A stretch of 64,000 bases of DNA from JAKLFA01 sp964450385 (GTDB taxonomy: Bacteria > Omnitrophota > Gorgyraeia > Zapsychrales > JANLHA01), in contig CAYVEC010000003.1 of NCBI GenBank assembly GCA_964450385.1, positions 1-64,000 of the forward strand, in the 5' to 3' direction. The notes under the pieces are model-generated. The model was not told the origin of the DNA. It was given only the letters and a program-made list of their open reading frames with translations, and did no database searches. The position numbers and the translations under genes are program-made. Within the stretch, counting starts at the first letter, position 1. Each line of letters starts with the position of its first letter. This document shows, one piece after another, positions 8,420-16,770 of this stretch.

Positions 8420-9580
8420 ATGGCAGAATGGATCGGTATTGATCGGCGGGCGCGCCGGTGTTATGGTTTTGATGAAGTGGCGCTTGTCCCGGGGATGCAG
8501 ACAGTAAATCCGAACGAGGTTGACACGAGCTGGACGTTCGCGGGGATGAAACTCGATATCCCGATCATGGCCGCGGCCATGGATGGGGTGGTGGATGTAG
8601 GGTTTGTGGTCGCGATGGGAAAACTTGGAGGGATCGCAGTCCTGAATCTCGACGGGGTCCAGACCCGCTATGATGACCCGAATGAAGTCTTACATGAGAT
8701 CGCCGAGTCCTCGCCCGAAAAGGCCACCGAGCTGCTTCAAAAACTTTATCTTCCCCCTATTCAAGAAAAACTGATCACCCGGCGGATCGAGCAGATCCGG
8801 GCCGGGGGGGTGCCGGCGGTCGTCGGCTGTGTCCCTCAGACCGCGGAACGCTTCGGCGCGATCGCCCAGGAGGCAGGGGCGGTGGCGCTCGTCGTTCAGT
8901 CTCAGGTCTCGTCGGCCAAACACGTTTCAACCGAATATAAGGTCTGTGATTACGGCGAACTCTGTCAGACGCTTAAGATCCCGGTGGCGATCGGGAATGT
9001 CGTTACTTATAAGATGACCATGGAGCTCATGGACCTCGGCGCAAGCGCGGTCCTGATCGGCGTTGGTCCGGGCGCGGCCTGCACGACGCGCGGGGTGCTC
9101 GGGATCGGGGTCCCGCAGATCACCTCCACGGTGGACGCGGCGGCGGCGCGGGATCATTTTTACAAACGCACGGGTAAATATGTCCCGATCATCACGGATG
9201 GCGGGATGAGGATCGCGGGCGAGATCTGTAAGGCCTTTGCCGCCGGGGCGGACGCCTGTATGGTGGGGTCTGCCTTTGCGCGGGCCGAGGAGGCCCCGGG
9301 CCGCGGATATCATTGGGGCATGGCGATGCCGCATTCGAATCTGCCGCGCGGGACACGGATTCGCGTCGGCACCTCCGGGACTCTCGCGCACATTCTCTGC
9401 GGGCCGGCCAGGGTCGACGATGGGACGCAAAATTTAATGGGGGCGCTCAAGGCCTCCATGGGGGCCCTTGGGGCACAGACACTGAAGGCGATGCATGATG
9501 TCGAGATCATCATTGCCCCGTCGATCCAGACCGAGGGTAAATCCTTTCAGGTCGGTCAGCGCGTTGGGATGGGGAAATAG
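8420..9580 (+). CDS. guaB3: GuaB3-family IMP dehydrogenase
   Basis: A 386-residue TIM-barrel IMPDH/GMPR-fold protein. The active-site loop has Cys221 in GPGAACTTRGVLGIG, and the IMP-binding IITDGGMRIAGEICKA segment follows. There are no CBS domains, and both the length and the start (YGFDEVALVPG) match the GuaB3 subgroup, not classical GuaB (about 490 residues). GuaB3 proteins were long annotated only as IMPDH-related; published cyanobacterial work reports IMP dehydrogenase activity. Its position next to guaA supports a role in making XMP from IMP. The start ATG follows AGGAGGG. No classical guaB occurs in the window. Confidence 0.85.
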   Translation: MAEWIGIDRRARRCYGFDEVALVPGMQTVNPNEVDTSWTFAGMKLDIPIMAAAMDGVVDVGFVVAMGKLGGIAVLNLDGVQTRYDDPNEVLHEIAESSPEKATELLQKLYLPPIQEKLITRRIEQIRAGGVPAVVGCVPQTAERFGAIAQEAGAVALVVQSQVSSAKHVSTEYKVCDYGELCQTLKIPVAIGNVVTYKMTMELMDLGASAVLIGVGPGAACTTRGVLGIGVPQITSTVDAAAARDHFYKRTGKYVPIITDGGMRIAGEICKAFAAGADACMVGSAFARAEEAPGRGYHWGMAMPHSNLPRGTRIRVGTSGTLAHILCGPARVDDGTQNLMGALKASMGALGAQTLKAMHDVEIIIAPSIQTEGKSFQVGQRVGMGK

Positions 9581-9687
9581 ACCGTGCGGCCACTGCTGGG
9601 ATGGGCCGCTGAGCATACATAAAGACTGCGTGGAGCGGAGTGTCAAAGGAGAGTCGCGCACAACCAACCAACAGGCAGGAAGGCGAT

Positions 9688-11403
9688 ATGTCAAGAACAA
9701 AGGCCAAGAAGGTCGTCAAAAAAACAACCCCCAAATCCGCCGCCAAGAAGCGACCGACGTTGGTCAAGCGATCTGGACAGCGGACCTCGAAAAAAGGCGA
9801 GCCCGGCAAGATGTCCCTTCCAAAGGGTCGCTCCCGGTTCACTGTTAAGATCTCGAAGCAGCGGAATAAGGACATGATCCTGATCCTGGACTTCGGCTCT
9901 CAGTATACTCAGCTCATTGCTCGACGGATCCGCGAGCAGAAGGTTTTTAGCAAGATTGTTCCTTACACCATCAGCGCGGCGGATATTTTGAAGGAGAACC
10001 CGAAGGGGCTTATCCTGTCGGGCGGGCCGATGAGTGTTTATGATGAAGGGGCGCCTCTGCCGTGCAAGGAGATTTTTGATCTTGGCCTGCCGATCCTCGG
10101 GGTCTGCTATGGGATGCAGGCGATGGTCCATATGCATGAGGGAAAAATTTCCCGTAGCAAGACGAGGGAATATGGCCGCGCCGAGCTTTTTGTCGACCGC
10201 AATCGTGATATCTTCGCGAACCTTCCGACGAATCTGACCTGTTGGATGAGCCATTCGGACGCTACGGTCCAGATGCCCAAGGGCTTTCAGGTTTTTGCCC
10301 ATACGCTGAACGCTCCTGTCGCTGCGATCGGCCATGTTCGGAAAAAGATCTATGGGGTTCAATTTCATCCCGAGGTGATCCATACCCAGCGCGGGGCCGA
10401 GATCCTGGGGAATTTTGTTTTTCAGGTCTGCAATTGTTTCCCCCGTTGGACCATGGATAAATTCATCGCCATGACAACGAAACAGATCAAGGAGCGAGTC
10501 GGCCAGAAAAAGGTGGTGCTCGGGCTGAGCGGCGGGGTTGATTCGTCGGTCACGGCCATGCTCATCCATCAGGCGATCGGCCGGAAGCTCCAGTGCATCT
10601 TTGTGGACAATGGTCTCCTTCGGAAGAACGAGGTGAAGGCCGTTGAGAAGATGTTCAAAGGCGCCTTTAAGATGAATTTGACGATCATCGACGCGAGCAA
10701 GCGATTTTTGACCCGGCTCGCGGGGGTCACGGATCCGGAACAAAAGCGGAAGATCATCGGCGACGAATTTATCAAGGTTTTTCAGGATGCGGCTAATAAG
10801 GTGAAGAATGTAAATTTCCTCGCCCAGGGGACGCTCTATCCGGATGTCATCGAATCCATCTCTCCGCTCGGCGGGCCGTCGGCCACGATCAAAAGCCATC
10901 ACAACGTGGGGGGGCTCCCGAAGAATATGAAGCTCGAGCTCATCGAGCCGCTGCGGGAGCTTTTTAAGGACGAGGTCCGGGTGATCGGAAAACACCTCGG
11001 GCTCCCTGAAAGCGTGCTCCAGCGCCAGCCTTTTCCGGGTCCGGGTCTTGCGGTTCGCATCATCGGAGATGTTACTTTGGAGCGATTGGAGATCCTTCGT
11101 GAGGCGGATGAGCGTGTTCTCGAAGAGATCAAACGCGAGGGGCTGTATGATAAGGTCTGGCAGTCGTTCGCCGTTCTTCTGCCGATCAAGAGCGTCGGGG
11201 TCATGGGTGACCAGCGGACCTATGAAAATGTCGTCGCGATCCGATGTGTCTCGAGTCATGATGGCATGACCGCCGATTGGGTGGAGCTTCCCTATCCTGT
11301 TCTCGGGCGCATCGCGAATCGGATCATCAATGAGGTCGCGGGGGTCAATCGCGTGGTCTATGATGTGAGCTCAAAACCGCCGTCCACGATCGAGTGGGAA
11401 TAA
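9688..11403 (+). CDS. guaA: GMP synthase (glutamine-hydrolysing) with basic N-terminal extension
   Basis: Converts XMP to GMP. The class I glutamine amidotransferase domain has Cys140 (GVCYGMQ) and the His-Glu pair (VQFHPEV). The ATP pyrophosphatase has the PP-loop GLSGGVDSSV. The dimerisation domain carries QRQPFPGPGLAVRI and ends KPPSTIEWE. The enzyme proper starts at about Met63 (MILILDFGSQYTQ). It is preceded by 62 Lys/Arg-rich residues (for example RTKAKKVVKKTTPKSAAKK) that normal GuaA lacks. ATG 9688 is preceded by AGGAAGG. An upstream in-frame GTG at 9640 and the internal ATG at 9874 are alternatives. It lies downstream of guaB3 in the same direction. Confidence 0.95.
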   Translation: MSRTKAKKVVKKTTPKSAAKKRPTLVKRSGQRTSKKGEPGKMSLPKGRSRFTVKISKQRNKDMILILDFGSQYTQLIARRIREQKVFSKIVPYTISAADILKENPKGLILSGGPMSVYDEGAPLPCKEIFDLGLPILGVCYGMQAMVHMHEGKISRSKTREYGRAELFVDRNRDIFANLPTNLTCWMSHSDATVQMPKGFQVFAHTLNAPVAAIGHVRKKIYGVQFHPEVIHTQRGAEILGNFVFQVCNCFPRWTMDKFIAMTTKQIKERVGQKKVVLGLSGGVDSSVTAMLIHQAIGRKLQCIFVDNGLLRKNEVKAVEKMFKGAFKMNLTIIDASKRFLTRLAGVTDPEQKRKIIGDEFIKVFQDAANKVKNVNFLAQGTLYPDVIESISPLGGPSATIKSHHNVGGLPKNMKLELIEPLRELFKDEVRVIGKHLGLPESVLQRQPFPGPGLAVRIIGDVTLERLEILREADERVLEEIKREGLYDKVWQSFAVLLPIKSVGVMGDQRTYENVVAIRCVSSHDGMTADWVELPYPVLGRIANRIINEVAGVNRVVYDVSSKPPSTIEWE

Positions 11404-11451
11404 GGTCGCGCGGGTCTTGCCGGGATTCGGGGAAAGGCGTTTCGAGATGCG

Positions 11452-11478
11452 TCGCGCCGCGTTGCCGGTGCGGCGCGA
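11452..11478 (+). other. GC-rich hairpin in the guaA-dnaE spacer
   Basis: TCGCGCCGC (11452-11460) pairs perfectly with GCGGCGCGA (11470-11478) around a 9-base loop, ending only 9 bases before the dnaE ATG. No T tract follows, so it is not a standard intrinsic terminator. It could be a transcript-end structure or a translational control element for dnaE. Confidence 0.5.
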
Positions 11479-11487
11479 TAATCCTAT

Positions 11488-14400
11488 ATGTCACATCCAT
11501 TCGTTCATCTTCATGTTCATACCGAATATAGTCTGTTAGACGGCGCCTGCCGTGTGAGCGATCTGGCCGAGAAGGCCCGCGCCATGAATATGCCGGCGGT
11601 CGCGATGACTGATCACGGCAATATCTTCGGCACGGTTGATTTCTACAAGGAGATGCGGCGGGCCGGGGTCAAGCCGATCATCGGGATCGAGACCTATGTG
11701 GCCAAGACCAACCGTTTTGACAAGTCAGGCAAACAGGCTGGGCACAGCCATCTTGTTTTGCTCTGCCGTGATCATGACGGGTACCGCAATCTGGTCAAAC
11801 TCGCCTCCGCGGGATATCTTGAGGGATTTTATTATAAGCCCCGCATCGATAAGGAGCTCCTCGCCCGTCACGCGGGCGGCCTCATCGCGACCTCGGCGTG
11901 CCTGAAGGGTGAAATCGCCCATCAGTTCAAGTCCGGGCATGAGGAGGCCGCGTATCAGGAGGCCGATGACATGGTCCAGATCTTCGGCAAGGGAAATTTT
12001 TATCTCGAGCTTATGGATCATGGGATCCCGGAGCAGAAATATGTTAATGAAGGACTGCTTAAGATGTCCAAGACCCTGGGGATCCCGCTCGTCGCGACGA
12101 ATGATGTCCATTATCTCGAGCATGATCAATGGCGGGCCCATGACGCGATGCTCTGCATTCAGACCCAGAGTTTTTTGAGCGATCAGAACCGGATGCGCAT
12201 GGCGAGCGACCAGTTCTATTTTAAATCCCCCGACGAGATGGCGCGTCTCTTCGCCTGGGCCCCAGAGGCCCTGACGAACACGGTGGCGATCGCGGAACGC
12301 TGTTCTCTCGAATTCGATTTCGGCCGCTACTATCTGCCGAGTTTTGAGCCGCCTAACGGCAAGACCCAGGAAGCGTATTTACGGGAATTGTGCCGTGAGG
12401 GCGCGGCCCGCCGGTACGGGACATTGTCGCCGGAGTTGGCCGCGCGTCTTGAGGGAGAGCTCCGGGTCATCGAGGAGATGGGGTTTGTGGCGTATTTTTT
12501 GATCGTCTGGGATTTTGTGCATTATGCCAAAAGCCAGGGCATCCCGGTGGGCCCGGGCCGTGGATCGGCGGCCGGGAGCATTGTCTCGTATGCCCTCGGA
12601 ATCACGGCTCTCGACCCATTGAAATATGGACTGCTCTTTGAACGATTTCTCAACCCTGACCGGAAGGGGATGCCGGACATTGATATCGATTTTTGTTTCG
12701 ACCGGAGGCCCGAGGTCATTGAGTATGTGACGCGCAAGTACGGCGAAGAGAATGTCGCTCAGATCATCACCTTCGGAAAAATGAAGGCGCGCGCCGCGGT
12801 GCGTGACGTCGGCCGTGTCATGGGGGTGGCCTATGATGAGGTCGACCGGATCGCGAAGGCGATCCCGCCGGACCTCGGGATGACGATCGAGAAGGCCCTG
12901 GAGGTCGAGCCGGAACTCGTTAAGATCTGCCAGGAAAACAGCACGGCCAAAGAGATTATTGAGACGGCGCGGGTTCTCGAGGGCCTGAACCGGCACGCCT
13001 CGATCCACGCCGCGGGCGTGGTCATCGCGGACCGGCCGCTCACGGAATATGTCCCGTTATATAAAACCGCTGATGGACAGATCACGACCGGATACACCAT
13101 GGACGGGATCGCCCAGATGGGGTTGCTCAAGATGGATTTTCTCGGCCTTCGCACGCTGACCGTGATCTCGAAGGCCCTCGCGTGGGTGAAGGAGACCCGA
13201 GGGGTGACCCTTGACATCTCAACCGTGGCCCTTGATGACCCCGCGACGTTTCAGCTCTTTTGTGAGGCCAAGACCGCAGGCGTCTTCCAGCTGGAAAGCA
13301 GCGGGATGCGGGACCTCCTCCGGCGGAGCCGGCCGAACCGTTTTGAGGACCTTATTTCGGTCCTTGCCTTGTATCGTCCCGGGCCCATGGGGAGCGGGAT
13401 GCTCGATGATTACATCACGCGCAAACGGGGTGAGGCCGCGGTTGAATACCTTCACCCGAAACTCGAAGGGATTCTTAAAGAGACCTTTGGGATGATCGTG
13501 TATCAGGAGCAGGTCATGCAGACTGCTAGTCTTTTGGCGGGGTTCAGCATGGCCCAGGCGGATAATCTCCGGCGCGCGATGAGTAAGAAGAAGACCGAGG
13601 ATATGCTCAAGATGCGCGAGGCCTTTGTCTCGGGGTGTAAGGCGTCAAGCGCTATCGAGGAAGGCGAGGCGAACCGGCTCTTTGATTTGATCGATTATTT
13701 TTCTGGCTATGGTTTTAATAAGAGTCATTCGGCCGCTTATGCCATGGTCTCGTATCAGACCGCGTATCTGAAGGCGAATTATCCGGTCGAATTCATGTGT
13801 GCCTTGCTCACCTGCGAGCGCGATAACACGGAGAAGGTGGTTGAGTATGTTAAGGAGTGCGAGTTCCTGGGGATCGCGGTGCTCCCGCCGAACGTGAATG
13901 AGAGCAATCTGGAATTTAGCGTGGTGGACAACAAGCGGATCCGGTTCGGTCTGCTCGCGGTGAAAAATATCGGGGCCTCGGCCATCGAATCGATCGTCGC
14001 GGACCGTCAGATCCATGGCCCGTTTGCCTCGATCTTTGACCTTTGCCAGCGGGTCGACCTTCGGCTCGTCAACCGCAAGGTCCTTGAAAGCCTGATCAAA
14101 TGCGGGGCCCTTGATTGTTTCGGGACCTTTCGCTCCCAGATGATGGCTGTTCTTGACAATGCACTTGAGATCGGGGGGAGCCGGCAGCGGGAAAAGGCAG
14201 CGGGTCAATTGTCCCTTTTTGATCTGGGCATGGCCGAGACCGGGTTTTCGAGTAGGACCGAGGTCCTGCCTGACCTGCCGGATTGGCCCCAGACCCAGCG
14301 GCTCGCGTATGAAAAAGAGGTCTTGGGTTTTTATGTCTCGGGTCACCCGCTTGAACAATATCGTTTTGAGATGCGGAAGTTCGCGAATTGTTCAACGCAG

Positions 14401-14919
14401 AGTCTGCTCCGGCTCGGAGAAGGGGCAGGGGCCAAGATGATCGCCCTCATCACCGGGATCAAGCTCACGGCAACGCGGCGGACAGGGGAACGGATGGCTA
14501 TCTTAACGGTTGAGGATATGAACACTCAGACCGAGGCCGTGATCTTTCCCGCTGTCTATCAGAAGGTGGCGGATAAATTGCAGGTTGGACAGGTCGTTAT
14601 CCTCATGGGTAAGGTGAGCCTCCGAGAGGGGGCGGCGAATATTCTCTGTGATGACGTCCGGCCGGTCGCCGAGATCTATGAGACGATCCGCGCGGTGCGG
14701 GTGAACATGGTCGGCATGGATGCCGAGGGGTTAAAGAGGTTTAAAAATAAGATCGCGCAGTTCCCTGGCGCGGTTCCGGTATATCTTCAGCTCGACACGA
14801 AAAAATTTAAGAGTGTTCAGGTGGTTGTGGGCAAGGATCTTTATGTTCATCCGAACGAGATGCTCCTCAATGACATCAAAGAGATGGTCGGCGAGGACAA
14901 TTTTGCCTTGACGATTTGA
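11488..14919 (+). CDS. dnaE: DNA polymerase III alpha subunit
   Basis: The 1143-residue C-family replicative polymerase is of DnaE1 type. In order it has: a PHP domain (HVHTEYSLLDGACR, residues about 8-21; ATNDVHYL), palm catalytic aspartates in PDIDIDF (about residue 395), fingers (LYRPGPMGSGM; FNKSHSAAYAMVSYQTAYL), a helix-hairpin-helix region, an internal beta-clamp motif QLSLFD (residues 907-912), and an OB fold (GAGAKMIALITGIK). There is no exonuclease insertion, so it is not PolC. The ATG has no convincing Shine-Dalgarno, and the sequence GATAAT ends 6 bases before it. It stands alone between guaA and the HU gene. Confidence 0.98.
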   Translation: MSHPFVHLHVHTEYSLLDGACRVSDLAEKARAMNMPAVAMTDHGNIFGTVDFYKEMRRAGVKPIIGIETYVAKTNRFDKSGKQAGHSHLVLLCRDHDGYRNLVKLASAGYLEGFYYKPRIDKELLARHAGGLIATSACLKGEIAHQFKSGHEEAAYQEADDMVQIFGKGNFYLELMDHGIPEQKYVNEGLLKMSKTLGIPLVATNDVHYLEHDQWRAHDAMLCIQTQSFLSDQNRMRMASDQFYFKSPDEMARLFAWAPEALTNTVAIAERCSLEFDFGRYYLPSFEPPNGKTQEAYLRELCREGAARRYGTLSPELAARLEGELRVIEEMGFVAYFLIVWDFVHYAKSQGIPVGPGRGSAAGSIVSYALGITALDPLKYGLLFERFLNPDRKGMPDIDIDFCFDRRPEVIEYVTRKYGEENVAQIITFGKMKARAAVRDVGRVMGVAYDEVDRIAKAIPPDLGMTIEKALEVEPELVKICQENSTAKEIIETARVLEGLNRHASIHAAGVVIADRPLTEYVPLYKTADGQITTGYTMDGIAQMGLLKMDFLGLRTLTVISKALAWVKETRGVTLDISTVALDDPATFQLFCEAKTAGVFQLESSGMRDLLRRSRPNRFEDLISVLALYRPGPMGSGMLDDYITRKRGEAAVEYLHPKLEGILKETFGMIVYQEQVMQTASLLAGFSMAQADNLRRAMSKKKTEDMLKMREAFVSGCKASSAIEEGEANRLFDLIDYFSGYGFNKSHSAAYAMVSYQTAYLKANYPVEFMCALLTCERDNTEKVVEYVKECEFLGIAVLPPNVNESNLEFSVVDNKRIRFGLLAVKNIGASAIESIVADRQIHGPFASIFDLCQRVDLRLVNRKVLESLIKCGALDCFGTFRSQMMAVLDNALEIGGSRQREKAAGQLSLFDLGMAETGFSSRTEVLPDLPDWPQTQRLAYEKEVLGFYVSGHPLEQYRFEMRKFANCSTQSLLRLGEGAGAKMIALITGIKLTATRRTGERMAILTVEDMNTQTEAVIFPAVYQKVADKLQVGQVVILMGKVSLREGAANILCDDVRPVAEIYETIRAVRVNMVGMDAEGLKRFKNKIAQFPGAVPVYLQLDTKKFKSVQVVVGKDLYVHPNEMLLNDIKEMVGEDNFALTI

Positions 14920-14973
14920 TTTTTGGGCGTCATTTTTTCATTTTTTTGATGATTTTGTTCATGCAAAAAAACC

Positions 14974-15008
14974 TTGACACTGTAAACCCTTGTTGATACT
15001 ATGTTTAC
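14974..15008 (+). promoter_or_regulatory. Promoter of the HU gene with an inverted repeat
   Basis: TTGACA (14974-14979) and TACTAT (14997-15002) are 17 bases apart. GTAAAC (14982-14987) and GTTTAC (15003-15008) form an inverted repeat flanking the -10, a plausible operator. A clear Shine-Dalgarno (AAGGGAGGTG) follows. Confidence 0.65.
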
Positions 15009-15028
15009 GTCAAGGGAGGTGACAACAC

Positions 15029-15301
15029 ATGACCAAAAAAGATATCGTGCTTAAGATTACGGATATGACCGGTATTAAGCAGGTCGATGTGAAGACCATC
15101 GTGCAGGCCACATTCGATGTGATTGTGGAGAGTCTCATCCGCAATGAGAAGGTGGAATTGCGCAATTTTGGGGTCTTTAAGATCAAAGAGCGCAAGGCCC
15201 GCTTCGGCAGGAATCCGAGGACCGGCGATAGTGTCCCTGTCCCTCCGCGCAAGGTCGTCATTTTCAAGCCGGGGCTTGAAATGAAAGATAAAATTAAATA
15301 G
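15029..15301 (+). CDS. hup: HU/IHF-family DNA-binding protein
   Basis: A 90-residue nucleoid protein. It begins MTKKDIVLKI, has the central VELRNFGVFKIKERKARFGRNPRTG family signature, and the DNA-inserting beta-arm tip (RNPRTGD) is intact. It ends VIFKPGLEMKDKIK. It bends and compacts DNA as a dimer. It is a single-gene unit, with its own promoter at 14974 and a terminator at 15363. Sequence alone does not separate HU from IHF. Confidence 0.95.
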   Translation: MTKKDIVLKITDMTGIKQVDVKTIVQATFDVIVESLIRNEKVELRNFGVFKIKERKARFGRNPRTGDSVPVPPRKVVIFKPGLEMKDKIK

Positions 15302-15362
15302 CCATGACGTGTTGAAGATTCATATGAATCAATACGTTATGGTTTGTACGTATCATCTATTG

Positions 15363-15390
15363 AAGGCGGAGGACGTATTCTCCGCCTTTC
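15363..15390 (+). terminator. Terminator after the HU gene
   Basis: AAGGCGGAG (15363-15371) pairs with CTCCGCCTT (15380-15388) around an 8-base loop. The T tract is short, so termination may be partial and allow read-through into hisS, which has no obvious promoter of its own. Confidence 0.6.
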
Positions 15391-15406
15391 AGATTAAAAG
15401 AAAACC

Positions 15407-16711
15407 ATGAAAAAGATCCACACAGCGCCGAGAGGGACTGCTGACATTTTGCCGGCCGATGCCGCGCTTTGGCAGACCGTGGAGTCGCGTGCGCGCGAGC
15501 GGCTGGCATCGTATGGGTATCGAGAGATCCGAACCCCGCTTTTTGAGGAGACGGAGCTGTTTGCCCGTTCGGTCGGGCAGACCTCGGACATTGTTCAGAA
15601 ACAGATGCTCAATCTTGCGGCCCAGCATGAGGACGAGGGAGCGGAAGATCCGACCCGGGTTGCCCTGTCCCTGCGGCCGGAGGCGACCGCCGCCGTGGTG
15701 CGCGCGTATATCGAGCATCACCTCGATCGGCAGGAGCGGTTATCAAAATTATTTTATGTCGGCCCGATGTTTCGCGGCGAGCGGCCTCAAAAGGGCCGGC
15801 TTCGTCAGTTTCATCAGATCGGTGTTGAGGCCCTGGGACCCGAGACCGCCTCTCCCTTTTTGGATGCTGAGGTCATCGCCTTAAGTGTCGATATCTTAAA
15901 GTCCCTCTCGGTCCAAGGGTTTGAACTCCGGATCAATACGCTCGGAACCGCGGAGGATAAAGAACGGTTTTCTGGATTTCTACGCGGGGCCCTGGGGTCT
16001 CAGCTCACGGCGTTTTGTCCGGATTGTCAGAGCCGGTTTTCACGAAATGTCTTTCGCATCCTTGATTGCAAAAATCGCGACTGTCAGCGCCAGATCGACC
16101 GGATCGAGCTTGATCGCAGCTATTTAACAGAGGGGAGCCGCCAGTATTTTGATGCTGTGAAGGCCGCCTTGGATTCGCTGGGGATCGGCTATCGTGAAGA
16201 TCCGCGTCTCGTGAGAGGGTTGGATTATTATACCCATACGGTCTTTGAGGTCTCGTGCGCCTCCTTGGGGAGTCAGGATGCGGTGGGCGCGGGCGGCCGC
16301 TATAATGGCTTGGTCGAGCAGCTCGGCGGCCCGAAGGCGGATGCCGTGGGGTTTGCCCTGGGGATCGAGCGGATCCTTTTGGCGTGCGACGGGGATCAAT
16401 TGACCTCTGAGAGCGGGATCGATGTTTTTGTGGTTGTGCTGGACGAGGGGTTGATGCCGCGGGCCTTTGAGATGCTCGATCATCTTCGGCGGGCCGGGAT
16501 CCGCGCGGATATGGGGTTTTCTGCGGGGTCGCTCAAAAGTCAGATGCGGCAGGCGGATAAGAATAAGGCGCGTTTTGTCTGGATGCTCGGCAGCCAGGAG
16601 GCCTCTGAAGGCGTGGTGACCGTTAAGAATATGGAGACATCATCGCAGGAGAGGGTCAGGATCGATGACCTCGGGTCGTGGATCACGGCGTTTCACCAGA
16701 ACGGGCGGTGA
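15407..16711 (+). CDS. hisS: Histidyl-tRNA synthetase
   Basis: Class II aminoacyl-tRNA synthetase of 434 residues, the usual length. It starts with GTADILPADAALW. Class II motif 2 is in FRGERPQKGRLRQFHQIGVE. The histidine-specific motif is RGLDYYTHTVFEV, motif 3 is GFALGIERILLA, and a C-terminal anticodon-binding domain follows. There is no Shine-Dalgarno in the bases before ATG 15407. It precedes aspS by 59 bases, and a hisS-aspS pair is common in bacteria. Confidence 0.97.
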   Translation: MKKIHTAPRGTADILPADAALWQTVESRARERLASYGYREIRTPLFEETELFARSVGQTSDIVQKQMLNLAAQHEDEGAEDPTRVALSLRPEATAAVVRAYIEHHLDRQERLSKLFYVGPMFRGERPQKGRLRQFHQIGVEALGPETASPFLDAEVIALSVDILKSLSVQGFELRINTLGTAEDKERFSGFLRGALGSQLTAFCPDCQSRFSRNVFRILDCKNRDCQRQIDRIELDRSYLTEGSRQYFDAVKAALDSLGIGYREDPRLVRGLDYYTHTVFEVSCASLGSQDAVGAGGRYNGLVEQLGGPKADAVGFALGIERILLACDGDQLTSESGIDVFVVVLDEGLMPRAFEMLDHLRRAGIRADMGFSAGSLKSQMRQADKNKARFVWMLGSQEASEGVVTVKNMETSSQERVRIDDLGSWITAFHQNGR

Positions 16712-16770
16712 TCGGTTCGGAAAATCCGGACGCTGTCCGGGGGGATTAACGTTTTGTTGAAGGAGTGGGG

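Noticed and set aside
8257..8442. 61-codon plus-strand frame (MAHDLNIDFLAFF...)
   Set aside because: It lies in the AT-rich guaB3 promoter and leader, overlaps the GuaB3 start in another frame and shows no family or codon pattern of this genome.
9691..11259. 522-codon minus-strand frame opposite guaA
   Set aside because: Long antisense frames are expected opposite GC3-rich genes; its translation has no recognisable domain and the plus-strand gene is certain.
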